The notes below the pieces were generated by a model. It worked only from the letters and a program-made list of their open reading frames with translations, was not told the DNA's origin and searched no databases. Both the position numbers and the translations under genes were made by a program. From contig NZ_CP086594.1 of assembly GCF_020866845.1 (NCBI RefSeq), forward strand, positions 2,170,001 to 2,234,000: 64,000 bases of DNA, written 5' to 3'. Source of the stretch: Sphingomonas radiodurans. Lineage in GTDB: Bacteria > Pseudomonadota > Alphaproteobacteria > Sphingomonadales > Sphingomonadaceae. Below, piece after piece: positions 1 to 12,177 of the stretch (its first letter is position 1; the number at the start of each line of letters is the position of its first letter).

Positions 1-517
1 GAGTAACGATCGGACGCGAATAGGCGCTGCTTTTGGCGAGTTGCGCGACATATGCGTTGGCGACGTCGCGCTGCGCAGCGTTCTGCGGGAAGATCGCGGA
101 GCGATAGCTCGGGCCGGTGTCGGGGCCTTGGCGATTTAGCTGCGTGGGGTCGTGCGCGATCGAAAAATAGACGCGCAGCAGCGTTGCGTAGCTGACCTGA
201 CGCGGATCGTAGACGATGCGAACCGCCTCGGCATGGCGCGTCCGCTCGGTGGAGACCGCCGCGTAATTGGCTGTAGCACGGTCGCCGCCGGCATAGCCCG
301 AGGTTACTGCGCGAACACCCTTCACGCGCTCGAACACCGCTTCCATGCCCCAGAAGCAACCGCCAGCCAGGATCGCAGTTTGTAGGCCAGAAGCGGCGGG
401 CACGTCGCGGGACGCGGCAGGTATCACTACTGCGCGCTCGGCAGGAGCAGGGAAGGCGAACATCGCGGCCGTGACGGCGGCGAGTGTTGCGGGGATGATC
501 AGGCGTCGCATCTTCAT
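1..517 (-). CDS. msrA: Peptide-methionine (S)-S-oxide reductase MsrA, secreted form, C-terminus cut by window edge
   Basis: MsrA reduces the S-epimer of methionine sulfoxide in oxidised proteins. Reading leftwards from 517, the translation begins MKMRRLIIPATLAAV and continues through an Ala-rich hydrophobic stretch to FAFPAPA, a plausible Sec signal peptide, so the enzyme probably acts in the periplasm. The family signature GGCFWGMEAVF follows, with the catalytic Cys at about residue 54, then SGYAGGD, the HAEAVRIVYDP block and the FFxxHDPTQLNRQGPDTGxxYRS type region (here YFSIAHDPTQLNRQGPD). About 172 codons are visible and the end lies outside the window. A second ATG at 511 is also possible. 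The small membrane protein gene at 549-680 is 31 bases upstream on the same strand and could be cotranscribed. Confidence 0.93.
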   Translation of the reverse strand, partial: MKMRRLIIPATLAAVTAAMFAFPAPAERAVVIPAASRDVPAASGLQTAILAGGCFWGMEAVFERVKGVRAVTSGYAGGDRATANYAAVSTERTRHAEAVRIVYDPRQVSYATLLRVYFSIAHDPTQLNRQGPDTGPSYRSAIFPQNAAQRDVANAYVAQLAKSSAYSRPIVT

Positions 518-548
518 GATATGGGGTTCTGCGACGCTTCTTAAAGGA

Positions 549-680
549 TCAGCGGACCTGTCCGACGCGCGCGCCAGAGACGGGATCGGTCGTCGGATTA
601 AGCGTGAGCAGTCCTACCGCACCGAGCACGAATCCGCCGGCGAACTGCCAGAGGAAGCTGGACTTGAGGATGCGGTTCAT
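549..680 (-). CDS. Small single-pass membrane protein, 43 residues, unknown function
   Basis: I do not recognise this peptide. It starts MNRILKSSFLWQFAGGFVLG, has one hydrophobic segment (about residues 9-27) and ends in a short polar tail, TTDPVSGARVGQVR. The ATG at 680 is preceded by AGAGAAAG at a usable distance. The longer open frame upstream is Arg-rich and lacks sense, so this internal start is preferred. It lies 31 bases before msrA on the same strand, which suggests cotranscription. It could be a small inner-membrane or envelope protein. It is real by its clear membrane segment, start signal and position, but no function can be assigned. Confidence 0.6.
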   Translation of the reverse strand: MNRILKSSFLWQFAGGFVLGAVGLLTLNPTTDPVSGARVGQVR

Positions 681-848
681 CGGACTTTCTCTTCGTTCGT
701 TAATAGTACGACGCGGAGTTAGCCGCGGATGCCTGAACCGCCGCTTGAGCGGCTGTTCATCGCACAGTCCGATATAGTGAGCCGGGTGTTGCGCGGGTAT
801 GTCCAAGCGTGAAAGCGATCGTTTCCACGCTGCAACATGCGCCGACGA

Positions 849-3847
<2,999 letters not shown>

Positions 3848-3908
3848 GCGCGCGCCATGCCCGCGCATCCGGCTTGCGGCAAGAGCAGGCGGCGGGCTAG
3901 CAAGTGAC

Positions 3909-5834
3909 ATGCTTCGATCAGTCACGTGCGCCGTCGCCCTCGCAATATCAGTCCCTGTCGTCGCTCAGGTCGCCAAGCCGGCGGCGATCACCGCAGATGG
4001 CGTGCCGGCGATCCCGGCTGCGCTTGCCGACACGCTGCGGCCGTATCTGGAGGCGCGCTCGGCCGCCGGTGTCGGCTGGAGTCCGGTCGATCGATCGTTG
4101 CTGATCTCGACGCGGTTCGCCAATGTCGCGCAGCTCCACACCGTCGCTACGCCGCTGGCGATGCGCCGCCAGATCACCTTCGAGGCCGATCGCATCGGCA
4201 ATGCGTCCTACTCGAAGACCGGCGATGTGCTGCTGGTGCAGAAGGACATCGGTGGTGGTGAGTTCTTCCAGCTCTACACGCTGAAGGATGGCCGGCTCAA
4301 CCTGATCACCGACGGTAAGAGCCGCAACGAATTCAACGCTTGGAGCCATGATGGCCGGCTCGTCGGCTATACCTCCACGCGGCGCAACGGGACGGACAGC
4401 GACCTCTATGTCGTCGATCCGCGTGACCCCAAGAGCGACCGGCTCGTCGCGCAAGTGAAGGGCGGTGGCTGGGCGATCGCCGACTTCGCACCCGATGGCC
4501 GCAGCGCGGTGGTCGGCGAGTATCTGTCGGTGCAGAAGTCGAACCTCTACATGCTCGATCTTGCGAGTGGCGCGTTGACGCCGCTGACCGATCCGAAGGC
4601 GCAGGTGTCGTGGAGCGACGCGCAATATGCTCCCGATGGCACATTGTGGGTGACGGGCGATCAGGGCTCCGACGTGCAGCGGCTCGGCACGCTCGATACC
4701 AAGACGGGCAAGTTCCGCCCTGTCACACCGCCGGGCAAGTGGGATGTCGAAGAGTTTGAGATTGCCGAGGATGGCGCGTTCATCGCCTATGTCACCAACG
4801 AGGCAGGGATCGGCAAGCTGAAGCTGCTAGATCCGAAGACCGGGCAAGCGCGTGATGTGACCGGACTCCCCCGGGGCGTGGTTGGCGGGATCAGCATCGC
4901 ACCGTGGGGGGCGATCGCTGTCACCGTGACGAGCGCGGGGACGCCGGGCGACGTGTTCGTCGTGGATCCTGCGAGCCTAGCCGTGACGCGCTGGACGCAG
5001 AGCGAGACGGGAGGGCTGGATGCGACGAAGAACGTCGCGCCGGAGCTGATCACGGTAAAGAGCTTCGACGGGGAAGCCGTGACCGGCTTCCTCTACCGGC
5101 CCGATCCGGCCAAATTCTCCGGCAAGCGCCCGCTGCTGATCGACATCCACGGTGGCCCCGAGGGGCAGGTGCGGCCGAGCTATCGCGGGTCGGCGAACTA
5201 TTATCTCAACGAGCTGGGCATCGCGCTGTTCTACCCCAATGTTCGCGGCTCGTCGGGCTTCGGCAAGCGCTTCGTCAGCCTCGACAATGGGCCGTTCAAG
5301 CGCGAGGATTCAGTGAAGGACATCGGTGCGTTTCTCGACCTGTTCGACAAGGATGCGGCGATCGATGCCGGCAAGGTGGGCGTGCAGGGCGGCAGCTATG
5401 GCGGCTACATGTGCTACGCCTCGGCAATCCGCTACGGCGCGCGACTGAAGGGCGCGCAATGCACCGTTGCGATCTCGAACTTCGTGACGTTCCTCGAGAA
5501 TACGCAAAGCTATCGGCGTGATCTGCGGCGCGTCGAATATGGCGACGAGCGCGATGCCAAGCAGAAGGCGCAGCTGATCGCGATCTCGCCGATGACACGG
5601 GTCAACGAGATCAAGGTGCCGCTGCTGATCGTCACCGGCGCCAACGATCCGCGCGTGCCCAAGTCCGAGGCCGATCAGCTTGTCGCGGCGGTGCGGGGGA
5701 ATGGCGGGACGGCGTGGCATATCGTCGCGGCGGATGAGGGCCACGGCTATGCCAAGAAGGAGAATCGCGACTATTCGGCGCTCGCGGTGCTGACCTTCTG
5801 GAAGCGCTATCTACTTGGAGAGACTGGACAATGA
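3909..5834 (+). CDS. Secreted S9 family prolyl oligopeptidase / dipeptidyl peptidase-like
   Basis: A 641-residue serine peptidase of the S9 clan. The start at 3909 gives MLRSVTCAVALAISVPVVAQ, a clear signal peptide, so the enzyme is exported; a longer in-frame upstream start would add an Arg-rich leader and destroy this. The middle holds beta-propeller-like repeats with WSHDGRLVGYTSTRRNGTDSDLYVVD, typical of TolB/DPP propellers. The C-terminal alpha/beta hydrolase domain has the catalytic triad Ser496 in GGSYGGY, Asp580 in TGANDPRVP and His612 in DEGHGYAKKEN, and the oxyanion-side DIHGGPEG. Substrates are likely short peptides. The stop overlaps the ATG of the next gene (ATGA at 5831), implying translational coupling. 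Confidence 0.9.
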   Translation: MLRSVTCAVALAISVPVVAQVAKPAAITADGVPAIPAALADTLRPYLEARSAAGVGWSPVDRSLLISTRFANVAQLHTVATPLAMRRQITFEADRIGNASYSKTGDVLLVQKDIGGGEFFQLYTLKDGRLNLITDGKSRNEFNAWSHDGRLVGYTSTRRNGTDSDLYVVDPRDPKSDRLVAQVKGGGWAIADFAPDGRSAVVGEYLSVQKSNLYMLDLASGALTPLTDPKAQVSWSDAQYAPDGTLWVTGDQGSDVQRLGTLDTKTGKFRPVTPPGKWDVEEFEIAEDGAFIAYVTNEAGIGKLKLLDPKTGQARDVTGLPRGVVGGISIAPWGAIAVTVTSAGTPGDVFVVDPASLAVTRWTQSETGGLDATKNVAPELITVKSFDGEAVTGFLYRPDPAKFSGKRPLLIDIHGGPEGQVRPSYRGSANYYLNELGIALFYPNVRGSSGFGKRFVSLDNGPFKREDSVKDIGAFLDLFDKDAAIDAGKVGVQGGSYGGYMCYASAIRYGARLKGAQCTVAISNFVTFLENTQSYRRDLRRVEYGDERDAKQKAQLIAISPMTRVNEIKVPLLIVTGANDPRVPKSEADQLVAAVRGNGGTAWHIVAADEGHGYAKKENRDYSALAVLTFWKRYLLGETGQ

Positions 5835-6493
5835 CCGCCGAACCCGCGCTCAAAGCAATGATCGTGCCCGTCACGCCGATCGAGCAGAATTGTACGTTGG
5901 TGTGGTGTACTGCGACGATGAAGGCGGCGGTGATCGATCCTGGCGGGGATCTCGCCAAGATCCGCTCGGCGGTGGCGCAGGCGGGGGTGACGGTCGAGAA
6001 AGTCCTGCTGACTCATGGACATATCGACCATGCGGGGGAGGCCAAGCCACTCGCCGACGAGCTTGGCGTCGCCATCGAGGGCCCGCATGAGGACGACCGC
6101 TTCTGGCTGGCGCGGCTGGCCGAGGACGGGAGAAACTGGGGGATAAACGGGGTGCCGTTCGAGCCGAACAGATGGCTTGTCGACGGTGATACGGTGACCA
6201 TCGGGGACTTGACGCTCGACGTGTACCACACGCCCGGACACACCGCCGGACATGTGATCTTCCATCACGCGCCATCCAATTTCGCGCAGGTCGGCGACGT
6301 ATTGTTCCAGGGCTCGGTGGGGCGGACCGACCTGCCGCAGGGCGACCACCAGACGCTGGTGAATTCGATCGTGACGAAGCTGTGGCCGCTGGGCGGGGAG
6401 ACGGCGTTCATCCCGGGGCATGGCAAGCCATCGACCTTCGCGCACGAGCGGCAATGGAACATGTTCGTGAGCGACGACGCGCTCGCCGGATGA
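5831..6493 (+). CDS. Metallo-beta-lactamase-fold hydrolase, glyoxalase II-like (YcbL type)
   Basis: A 220-residue MBL-fold protein close to the YcbL/type II glyoxalase-like group, which hydrolyses thioesters such as S-lactoylglutathione or related substrates. The zinc-binding signature THGHIDHAGEA (HxHxDH) is at about residues 60-70. The additional ligands are His in HTPGHTAGH and Asp in QVGDVLFQGSVGRTDLPQGD, and the last His is in FIPGHGKPSTF. The N-terminal IVPVTPIEQNC is characteristic of the group. It is coupled to the upstream peptidase by a 4-base ATGA overlap and is followed by thiL after 18 bases, so the three probably form one transcript. The true substrate is not determined. Confidence 0.9.
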   Translation: MTAEPALKAMIVPVTPIEQNCTLVWCTATMKAAVIDPGGDLAKIRSAVAQAGVTVEKVLLTHGHIDHAGEAKPLADELGVAIEGPHEDDRFWLARLAEDGRNWGINGVPFEPNRWLVDGDTVTIGDLTLDVYHTPGHTAGHVIFHHAPSNFAQVGDVLFQGSVGRTDLPQGDHQTLVNSIVTKLWPLGGETAFIPGHGKPSTFAHERQWNMFVSDDALAG

Positions 6494-6511
6494 GGAAGCG
6501 GGCAGGGTGAC

Positions 6512-7402
6512 ATGACCGAAGCCGAGTTCATCGCCGCGCTGCGCCGCCTGCCGCTGCATCCCGGTGCGCTGGGCCTGGCCGACGACGCGGCGCGGCTCGG
6601 CGGGTTCGTCGTGACGACCGATACGCTGGTCGAGGGCGTTCATTTCCTGCCAGACGATCCGCCCGGCGATGTCGCGTGGAAGCTGGTCGCGGTCAGCCTG
6701 TCGGATCTGGCCGGCAAAGGCGCCGAGCCCGAGGGCGTGCTGCTGAACTATCCGCTGTCGGGCGATGCCTGGGACCGGGCGTTCGTGGCCGGGCTCGACG
6801 CGTGCCTTGCGGCGCTGGACTGCCGGTTGCTGGGCGGAGACACGGTTTCGCTGCCGGCGGGGGCGCCGCGTGTGCTGACCGTCACCGCGTTCGGTGCTGA
6901 CGCGGTCGCGCCGCCGCGCTCGGGCGCAAAGGCGGGCGATGCCTTGTGGGTGACGGGCACGATCGGCGATGCGGGCGCGGGGCTTGCGATCGCACAGGGT
7001 GCGGATGGCCCCGATGCGTTGCGCGCCGCCTATCGCCGCCCGCGCCCGCGGATAGCCGAGGGGCGCATCCTGGCGCCCCGGGCCCATGCGATGATGGACG
7101 TATCGGACGGGTTGCTGATCGACGCCTGGCGCATGGCAGCGGCGAGCGGGCTGGAAGTGACGATCGCGCTCGACGCCGTGCCGCTGTCCGCCGCCTATCG
7201 CGCCTTTGCCGGTGACGATCCGCTGCCCGCGGCGACTGCCGGCGACGATTACCAGCTGCTGTGCGCGCTGGCGCCCGACCAGCATGCGAGCGGGCACGCA
7301 GCGCGCATCGGCAGCTTCGCGCCGGGCCATGGCCTCGTCCTCACCCGCAACGGTAACCCCGTGGCTTTGCCGGAAAAACTCGGTTTCGAGCACCGCGCCT
7401 AA
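6512..7402 (+). CDS. thiL: Thiamine-phosphate kinase
   Basis: ThiL phosphorylates thiamine monophosphate to thiamine diphosphate, the last step of cofactor synthesis. The 296-residue translation has the PurM/ThiL-like fold signatures: LADDAARL for the more usual GDDAA, TTDTLVEGVHF, the KLVAVSLSDLAGKGAEP block, GGDTV, VTGTIGDAGAGL and MMDVSDGLLIDAWRMAAASG. AGDDYQLLCAL near the end matches the GEDYELL motif. Length is slightly short of the usual 310-330 residues but the order of motifs is complete. It follows the MBL hydrolase by 18 bases. No thiamine riboswitch was seen upstream. Confidence 0.93.
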   Translation: MTEAEFIAALRRLPLHPGALGLADDAARLGGFVVTTDTLVEGVHFLPDDPPGDVAWKLVAVSLSDLAGKGAEPEGVLLNYPLSGDAWDRAFVAGLDACLAALDCRLLGGDTVSLPAGAPRVLTVTAFGADAVAPPRSGAKAGDALWVTGTIGDAGAGLAIAQGADGPDALRAAYRRPRPRIAEGRILAPRAHAMMDVSDGLLIDAWRMAAASGLEVTIALDAVPLSAAYRAFAGDDPLPAATAGDDYQLLCALAPDQHASGHAARIGSFAPGHGLVLTRNGNPVALPEKLGFEHRA

Positions 7403-7512
7403 GGCGCTTGCGCTTGGTACGGGCGCGCCATACGCTCCGTCCATAATCAGGAGACCGGCGGCCACTTCCTGCGGGGGGGACCGACCGGCCGAGATTATAG
7501 GGGAGGAACGCG

Positions 7513-9702
7513 ATGACTACGGTCACTATCGCGATGCTCTGCGGCGTGCTCGCCGTGGTCTATGGCATCGTCACGAGCCAGCAAGTGCTGCGCGCATCGC
7601 CCGGCAACGCCAAGATGCAGGATATCGCCGCCGCCATCCAGGAGGGTGCGAAAGCGTATCTCGGGCGGCAATATACCACCATCGCGATCGTCGGCGTGAT
7701 CGTCGCGGTTATCCTGTTCGCGACGCTCGGCCGGCTTTCCACCGTCGGGTTCGTGATCGGCGCATTGCTTTCGGGCGCGGCGGGCTATGCCGGCATGAAC
7801 ATTTCGGTGCGCGCCAACGTGCGGACCGCGGAGGCGGCGCGGACCAGCCTGCAGGGCGGGCTGACGATGGCGTTCCGATCGGGCGCGGTTACCGGCATGC
7901 TCGTCGCGGGGCTCGGGCTGCTCTCGATCGCGGGCTTCTTCTGGTATCTGACCGGCCCGGCCGGCTTTGCGCCCAATGCGCGCGAGATCGTCGAGGCGCT
8001 GACCGCGCTGGCGTTCGGCGCGTCGCTGATCTCGATCTTCGCGCGGCTGGGCGGTGGCATCTTCACCAAGGCGGCGGACGTCGGCGCGGATCTCGTCGGC
8101 AAGGTCGAGGCGGGCATCCCCGAGGACGATCCGCGCAACCCGGCGGTGATCGCGGACAACGTGGGTGACAATGTCGGCGATTGCGCAGGCATGGCGGCGG
8201 ATCTGTTCGAGACGTATGTCGTGACGCTTGGCGTGACGATGATCTCGATCGCACTGCTGATCCAGGCATCGCCATCCGAATTGATGAACCTGATGAGCCT
8301 GCCGCTGATCGTCGGCGGGGTGTGCATCATCACCTCGATCATCGGCACGTATATGGTGCGGCTGGGATCGAGCGGATCGATCATGGGCGCGCTGTACAAG
8401 GGCTTCTGGACCTCGGCATTGCTCGCGGTGCCGGCGATCTATGTCGCGACGCAGATGACGCTTGGCGACATGAACGCGGTGATCGGATCCGCCGGCTTCC
8501 TCGATCCCGCGGGCAGTGCGATCGGCAGCGGCATCGATGCCGTGGGCGGCGTCGCGGGCAGCGACGTGACCGGCGCGCCGACCGCCAGCGCGGCGTTCAC
8601 GGGCATGGACCTGTTCTGGTGCATGATGATCGGCCTGCTGGTGACGGGTGCGATCGTGTGGATCACCGAATATTATACCGGCACCAATTATCGCCCGGTG
8701 AAATCGATCGCCAAGGCCAGCGAGACGGGGCACGGCACCAACGTGATCCAGGGGCTCGCGATCAGCCTGGAGGCGACCGCGCTGCCGACGCTGGTGATCG
8801 TGATCGCAGTGGTCGCGACGTACAAATTGGCGGGCGTGATCGGCATCGCCTTTGCCGCGACCGCGATGCTGGCGCTGGCGGGGATGGTCGTCGCGCTCGA
8901 CGCCTATGGCCCGGTGACCGACAATGCCGGCGGGATCGCCGAGATGGCGGGGCTGCCCGATGACGTGCGGCATCGCACCGACGCGCTCGACGCGGTCGGC
9001 AATACGACGAAGGCGGTGACGAAGGGCTATGCTATCGCCTCGGCGGGGCTGGCGGCGCTGGTGCTGTTCGGCGCGTACACGACCGATCTGCAGACGTATT
9101 TTCCCGACATCAGCGTCGATTTCAGCCTATCCAACCCGTATGTGATCGTCGGGCTGTTGCTCGGTGCGCTGCTGCCGTATCTGTTCGGCGCGTTCGGGAT
9201 GACCGCAGTCGGCCGCGCGGCGGGCGCGGTGGTTGAGGAAGTGCGCGAGCAGTTCCGCAACAATCCCGGCATCATGCTGGGCACGAGCCGGCCGGATTAT
9301 GCGCGCACGGTGGATCTCGTCACCAAGGCGGCGATCCGCGAGATGATCATCCCCTCGCTGCTGCCGGTGCTATCGCCGATCGCACTGTATTTCATCGTGA
9401 CGGCGGTCGACGGCCAGGCCTCGGGCTTCGCGGCGCTGGGGGCGATGCTGTTGGGTGTGATTGTATCCGGGCTGTTCGTCGCGCTGTCGATGACGAGCGG
9501 CGGCGGCGCGTGGGACAATGCCAAGAAATATATCGAGGACGGCAACCACGGCGGCAAGGGATCCGAAGCGCACAAGGCCGCGATCACCGGCGATACGGTG
9601 GGCGATCCGTACAAGGATACTGCCGGGCCGGCGGTGAACCCGATGATCAAGATTACCAATATCGTGGCGCTGTTGCTGCTGGCGGCGTTGGCGGCGGGGT
9701 GA
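7513..9702 (+). CDS. hppA: Membrane-bound proton-translocating pyrophosphatase (K+-independent class)
   Basis: A 729-residue membrane pyrophosphatase that couples hydrolysis of pyrophosphate to proton pumping across the inner membrane. The catalytic loop is seen as [20 protein letters not shown] followed by [20 protein letters not shown], and a second conserved acidic cluster is [20 protein letters not shown]. Near the C-terminus, [21 protein letters not shown] is present. Lys500 in [11 protein letters not shown] marks the K+-independent subfamily; K+-dependent enzymes have Ala there. The reading shows about 16 hydrophobic segments, as expected. The ATG at 7513 follows a GGGGAGG-like site. 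The 110 bases upstream probably carry the promoter. Confidence 0.95.
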   Translation: MTTVTIAMLCGVLAVVYGIVTSQQVLRASPGNAKMQDIAAAIQEGAKAYLGRQYTTIAIVGVIVAVILFATLGRLSTVGFVIGALLSGAAGYAGMNISVRANVRTAEAARTSLQGGLTMAFRSGAVTGMLVAGLGLLSIAGFFWYLTGPAGFAPNAREIVEALTALAFGASLISIFARLGGGIFTKAADVGADLVGKVEAGIPEDDPRNPAVIADNVGDNVGDCAGMAADLFETYVVTLGVTMISIALLIQASPSELMNLMSLPLIVGGVCIITSIIGTYMVRLGSSGSIMGALYKGFWTSALLAVPAIYVATQMTLGDMNAVIGSAGFLDPAGSAIGSGIDAVGGVAGSDVTGAPTASAAFTGMDLFWCMMIGLLVTGAIVWITEYYTGTNYRPVKSIAKASETGHGTNVIQGLAISLEATALPTLVIVIAVVATYKLAGVIGIAFAATAMLALAGMVVALDAYGPVTDNAGGIAEMAGLPDDVRHRTDALDAVGNTTKAVTKGYAIASAGLAALVLFGAYTTDLQTYFPDISVDFSLSNPYVIVGLLLGALLPYLFGAFGMTAVGRAAGAVVEEVREQFRNNPGIMLGTSRPDYARTVDLVTKAAIREMIIPSLLPVLSPIALYFIVTAVDGQASGFAALGAMLLGVIVSGLFVALSMTSGGGAWDNAKKYIEDGNHGGKGSEAHKAAITGDTVGDPYKDTAGPAVNPMIKITNIVALLLLAALAAG

Positions 9703-9715
9703 GGGGGTGGTCCGT

Positions 9716-9745
9716 CGCCCCGGGGCGTGCTCCGGGGTGGCGGAA
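9716..9745. repeat. Short GC-rich palindrome, probable terminator or repeat remnant after hppA
   Basis: Bases CGCCCCGG and CCGGGGTGGCG flank a short loop just after the hppA stop. A similar palindrome occurs at 43789-43815. It may serve as a transcription terminator for hppA, but there is no T-tract. Confidence 0.4.
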
Positions 9746-9809
9746 GGGCTCAAGGGATTCTGACGCGGTTTTGAGCCGTATAGGGCAACCGCGGCTGACC
9801 TCCATTTGC

Positions 9810-9902
9810 CGTCACCCTGAACTCGTTTCAAGGTTCGTCTGTCCGCTGGCGACGGCGGCGCTTGTGGCACGCTGGATGCTGAAACGAGTTCAGCATGACG
9901 GC
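9810..9902. repeat. Extragenic palindromic repeat, 21-base arms
   Basis: The left arm (9810-9830, beginning CGTCACCCTGAACTCG) and right arm (9882-9902 region, ending AGTTCAGCATGACG) are inverted copies with 19 of 21 bases matching, separated by about 50 bases. This is a REP-like element of a type common between genes in sphingomonad genomes. It lies in the 288-base space between hppA and the next gene. Confidence 0.75.
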
Positions 9903-9990
9903 TGGGAATGTCCGCTAACGCCCACATCGGTCACGGCGGGTGCCCCTACGTCTCCAGCTTTTCGTAACCCTGCTGCGGTACGGAGCGGGA

Positions 9991-10767
9991 ATGGAGGTCT
10001 TGCTAGCCTACGCCGTGTTCATTCTGCTGATGGCGGCGCCGTTCATCGTGGCCGCGTTGCTCATCTCGGGTTTCCTCGCCGGGATCGGCATGGCGGTTCG
10101 CGGGCTGGCTTTGGGGCAGCCGACGGCCTTCATCATCGGCGCCGCTCTCGCGGTCGTGTGTGTCGCGGGGATGGTCGTGGGTGGGCGCTGGAGCATGCGT
10201 GGCAAGGCGAGCGAGGCGACGCTGGTACAGTTGTCGCCCGTGACGGCCGCGATGCGCGCGCGGCCGCGGATCTTCGTGTTGGGGTTGGAAAGCGGGCGGC
10301 AGGACGCACTTGAGGTGCTGAGCGATCATTTCGATCGGATCGAGGGCACTCGCCGCTATGCGACGGACGGACCGAAGGAACGCGGCCACCGCACGATCGA
10401 AGAATACAGTAAGTGGCTGGGCGAATGGCTACTGGTGACGGTGATCGATCGCGACGCGTTGCGACGGGGGGTTAGCACGCCGGCGGTGCGGCTGACATCG
10501 CTAGACAGTCCATCGCGCGGGCCTAGCTTTCATATCAACAGACGATACGATCCGATGCGGCCGAATTATCAGCTCTACTACTTCGATGGCACCGCGACCA
10601 CCTACCTGCGTCGGTGTGAAGTGGAAATTCGGCTTCCACCTGCTCTGGCCTTCCTGCCGATGGGGCAGGTCGCGTTCATGTCTAGCCAGACCTACAAAGA
10701 CGGCATGAGGCGGTTGAATGCGTGCCGTCGGACGATGCTGGAACGGCTGGTGGCGGACCTAAACTGA
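9991..10767 (+). CDS. Conserved-looking membrane protein with two N-terminal helices, unknown function
   Basis: I do not recognise the family. With the ATG at 9991 (preceded by GGAGCGGGA) the protein has 258 residues. Two hydrophobic segments occupy about residues 3-28 and 42-65, followed by a soluble domain of about 190 residues containing SGRQDALEVLSDHFDRIEG, WLLVTVIDRDALRRG and YQLYYFDGTATTYLRRCEVE. The C-terminal domain is presumably cytoplasmic by the positive-inside rule. It stands alone between hppA with its repeat and the symporter gene. A longer frame from 9940 has no ribosome site and is not preferred. Confidence 0.65.
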   Translation: MEVLLAYAVFILLMAAPFIVAALLISGFLAGIGMAVRGLALGQPTAFIIGAALAVVCVAGMVVGGRWSMRGKASEATLVQLSPVTAAMRARPRIFVLGLESGRQDALEVLSDHFDRIEGTRRYATDGPKERGHRTIEEYSKWLGEWLLVTVIDRDALRRGVSTPAVRLTSLDSPSRGPSFHINRRYDPMRPNYQLYYFDGTATTYLRRCEVEIRLPPALAFLPMGQVAFMSSQTYKDGMRRLNACRRTMLERLVADLN

Positions 10768-10867
10768 AGCGCGGCAAGCTGCCACGCGACTGACCGGGAC
10801 GGCAGCTAAGCACCAAACCAAGTCATTCAGCAGTGAGGCTTCGCGCTAAGCTGCGCGTTCGGGTGTG

Positions 10868-12175
10868 ATGGACGATACTCCGACGCTCGCCCGTTTCCCG
10901 CTCCATCTGCAGATGCTCGCCGGCTTCATCGTCGGCCTCGTCGGTGGGTTGATCGTCAATGCGACCGCGGGGGATGCGGCGTGGGTGGGGACGGTGACGA
11001 CGTACGTCACCGGGCCGATCGGGCAGATCTTCCTGCGGCTGCTGTTCATGCTCGTCATCCCGCTGCTGTTCGCGGCGCTCGTCACGGGCGTGGCGGAGAT
11101 GGGCGATATCGCCGCGCTGAAGAAGGTCGGCTTGCGGACGCTGTTCTTCACCGTCGTGCTGTCGGGCATCTCGGTCGCGCTGGGACTGCTGCTGGTGAAT
11201 GTGATCCGGCCCGGCGCGGGGGTCGATCCGGCGATGGCGAAGGAACTGCTCGCACAGGCGGGCGCGGGGGCGGCGGCGATCGTGCAGGAATCGCGCGCGG
11301 CGCCGGGCGCGCTCGAATCGGTGCTGGGGATCATTCCGACCAATGTCATTCGCGCTGCTTCGACCGACGATATCCTGGCGCTGATGTTCTTCGCGCTGGC
11401 GTTCGGGATCGGGCTGGTGCTCGTCCGGTCGGAGAAGACGCAGGTGCTGCAGGATTCGATCGAGGGAATCCTCGAGGTGACGATGACGCTGATCGGCTTC
11501 GTCATCCGGCTCGCGCCGATCGCGGTGGCGTGTTTCATGTTCAACCTGACCGCGGTGTTCGGCGCCGACATCCTCGTGCGGCTGGCCGCGTACATGGTCA
11601 CGGTGATTGGCGCGCTGCTGATCCATTTGATCATCGTCTATTCGCTCGGCGTGTGGCTCGCGGGCGGGATGCGGCCGCTCGCCTTCTTCCGCGGCAGCCA
11701 GGAGGCGATGGTGATGGCGTTTTCGACCGCCTCGTCGAACGCGACGCTGCCGACCAGCCTGCGCGTGGCCGAGAACGAGCTGAAGCTGCCGCGGCGAGTC
11801 GCGCGGTTCGTGCTGACGATCGGGGCGACGGCGAACCAGAACGGCACCGCGATCTTCGAGGGCGTGACGGTGATCTTCCTTGCGCAATTCTTCGGTGTGG
11901 AGCTGACGATCGTGCAGCAATTGACGGTGATGCTGGTGTGCATCCTGGGCGGGATCGGGACGGCGGGGGTGCCGGGCGGATCGCTGCCGGTGGTGGCGAT
12001 CATCCTGGGCATGGTGGGCGTGCCGCCGACCGCGATCGGACTGGTGCTGGGGGTCGATCGGCTGCTCGACATGTGCCGGACGGCGCTGAACGTGACCGGC
12101 GATCTGGCGATTGCGGTGATGGTGGCGGGGAAGGATCGCGACGCGGGGTCCGCAACTGCCGTGTCACCCCGGTAA
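10868..12175 (+). CDS. Dicarboxylate/amino acid:cation symporter (DAACS family)
   Basis: A 435-residue inner-membrane carrier of the GltP/DctA (SLC1-like) family, importing C4-dicarboxylates or acidic amino acids with protons or sodium. The start MDDTPTLARFPLHLQ leads into the first helix. The family's conserved serine-rich turn appears as AFSTASSNATLPTSL, and the substrate/cation site as GATANQNGTAIFEG, equivalent to the usual TINMDGT; the second hairpin is GGIGTAGVPGGSLPV. The ending VLGVDRLLDMCRTALNVTGD matches the family's last helix. A GTG one codon upstream (10865) is a possible alternative start. The stop lies two bases before the convergent ATPase gene. Confidence 0.92.
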   Translation: MDDTPTLARFPLHLQMLAGFIVGLVGGLIVNATAGDAAWVGTVTTYVTGPIGQIFLRLLFMLVIPLLFAALVTGVAEMGDIAALKKVGLRTLFFTVVLSGISVALGLLLVNVIRPGAGVDPAMAKELLAQAGAGAAAIVQESRAAPGALESVLGIIPTNVIRAASTDDILALMFFALAFGIGLVLVRSEKTQVLQDSIEGILEVTMTLIGFVIRLAPIAVACFMFNLTAVFGADILVRLAAYMVTVIGALLIHLIIVYSLGVWLAGGMRPLAFFRGSQEAMVMAFSTASSNATLPTSLRVAENELKLPRRVARFVLTIGATANQNGTAIFEGVTVIFLAQFFGVELTIVQQLTVMLVCILGGIGTAGVPGGSLPVVAIILGMVGVPPTAIGLVLGVDRLLDMCRTALNVTGDLAIAVMVAGKDRDAGSATAVSPR

Positions 12176-12177
12176 GT

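Noticed and set aside
6494..6511. Thiamine riboswitch ahead of thiL
   Set aside because: Only 18 bases separate thiL from the preceding gene, and no THI-box sequence is visible; thiL is read from the upstream transcript.
5807..7465. A 552-codon minus-strand frame opposite the MBL hydrolase and thiL
   Set aside because: Low-complexity Arg-rich translation; antisense to two well-recognised genes.
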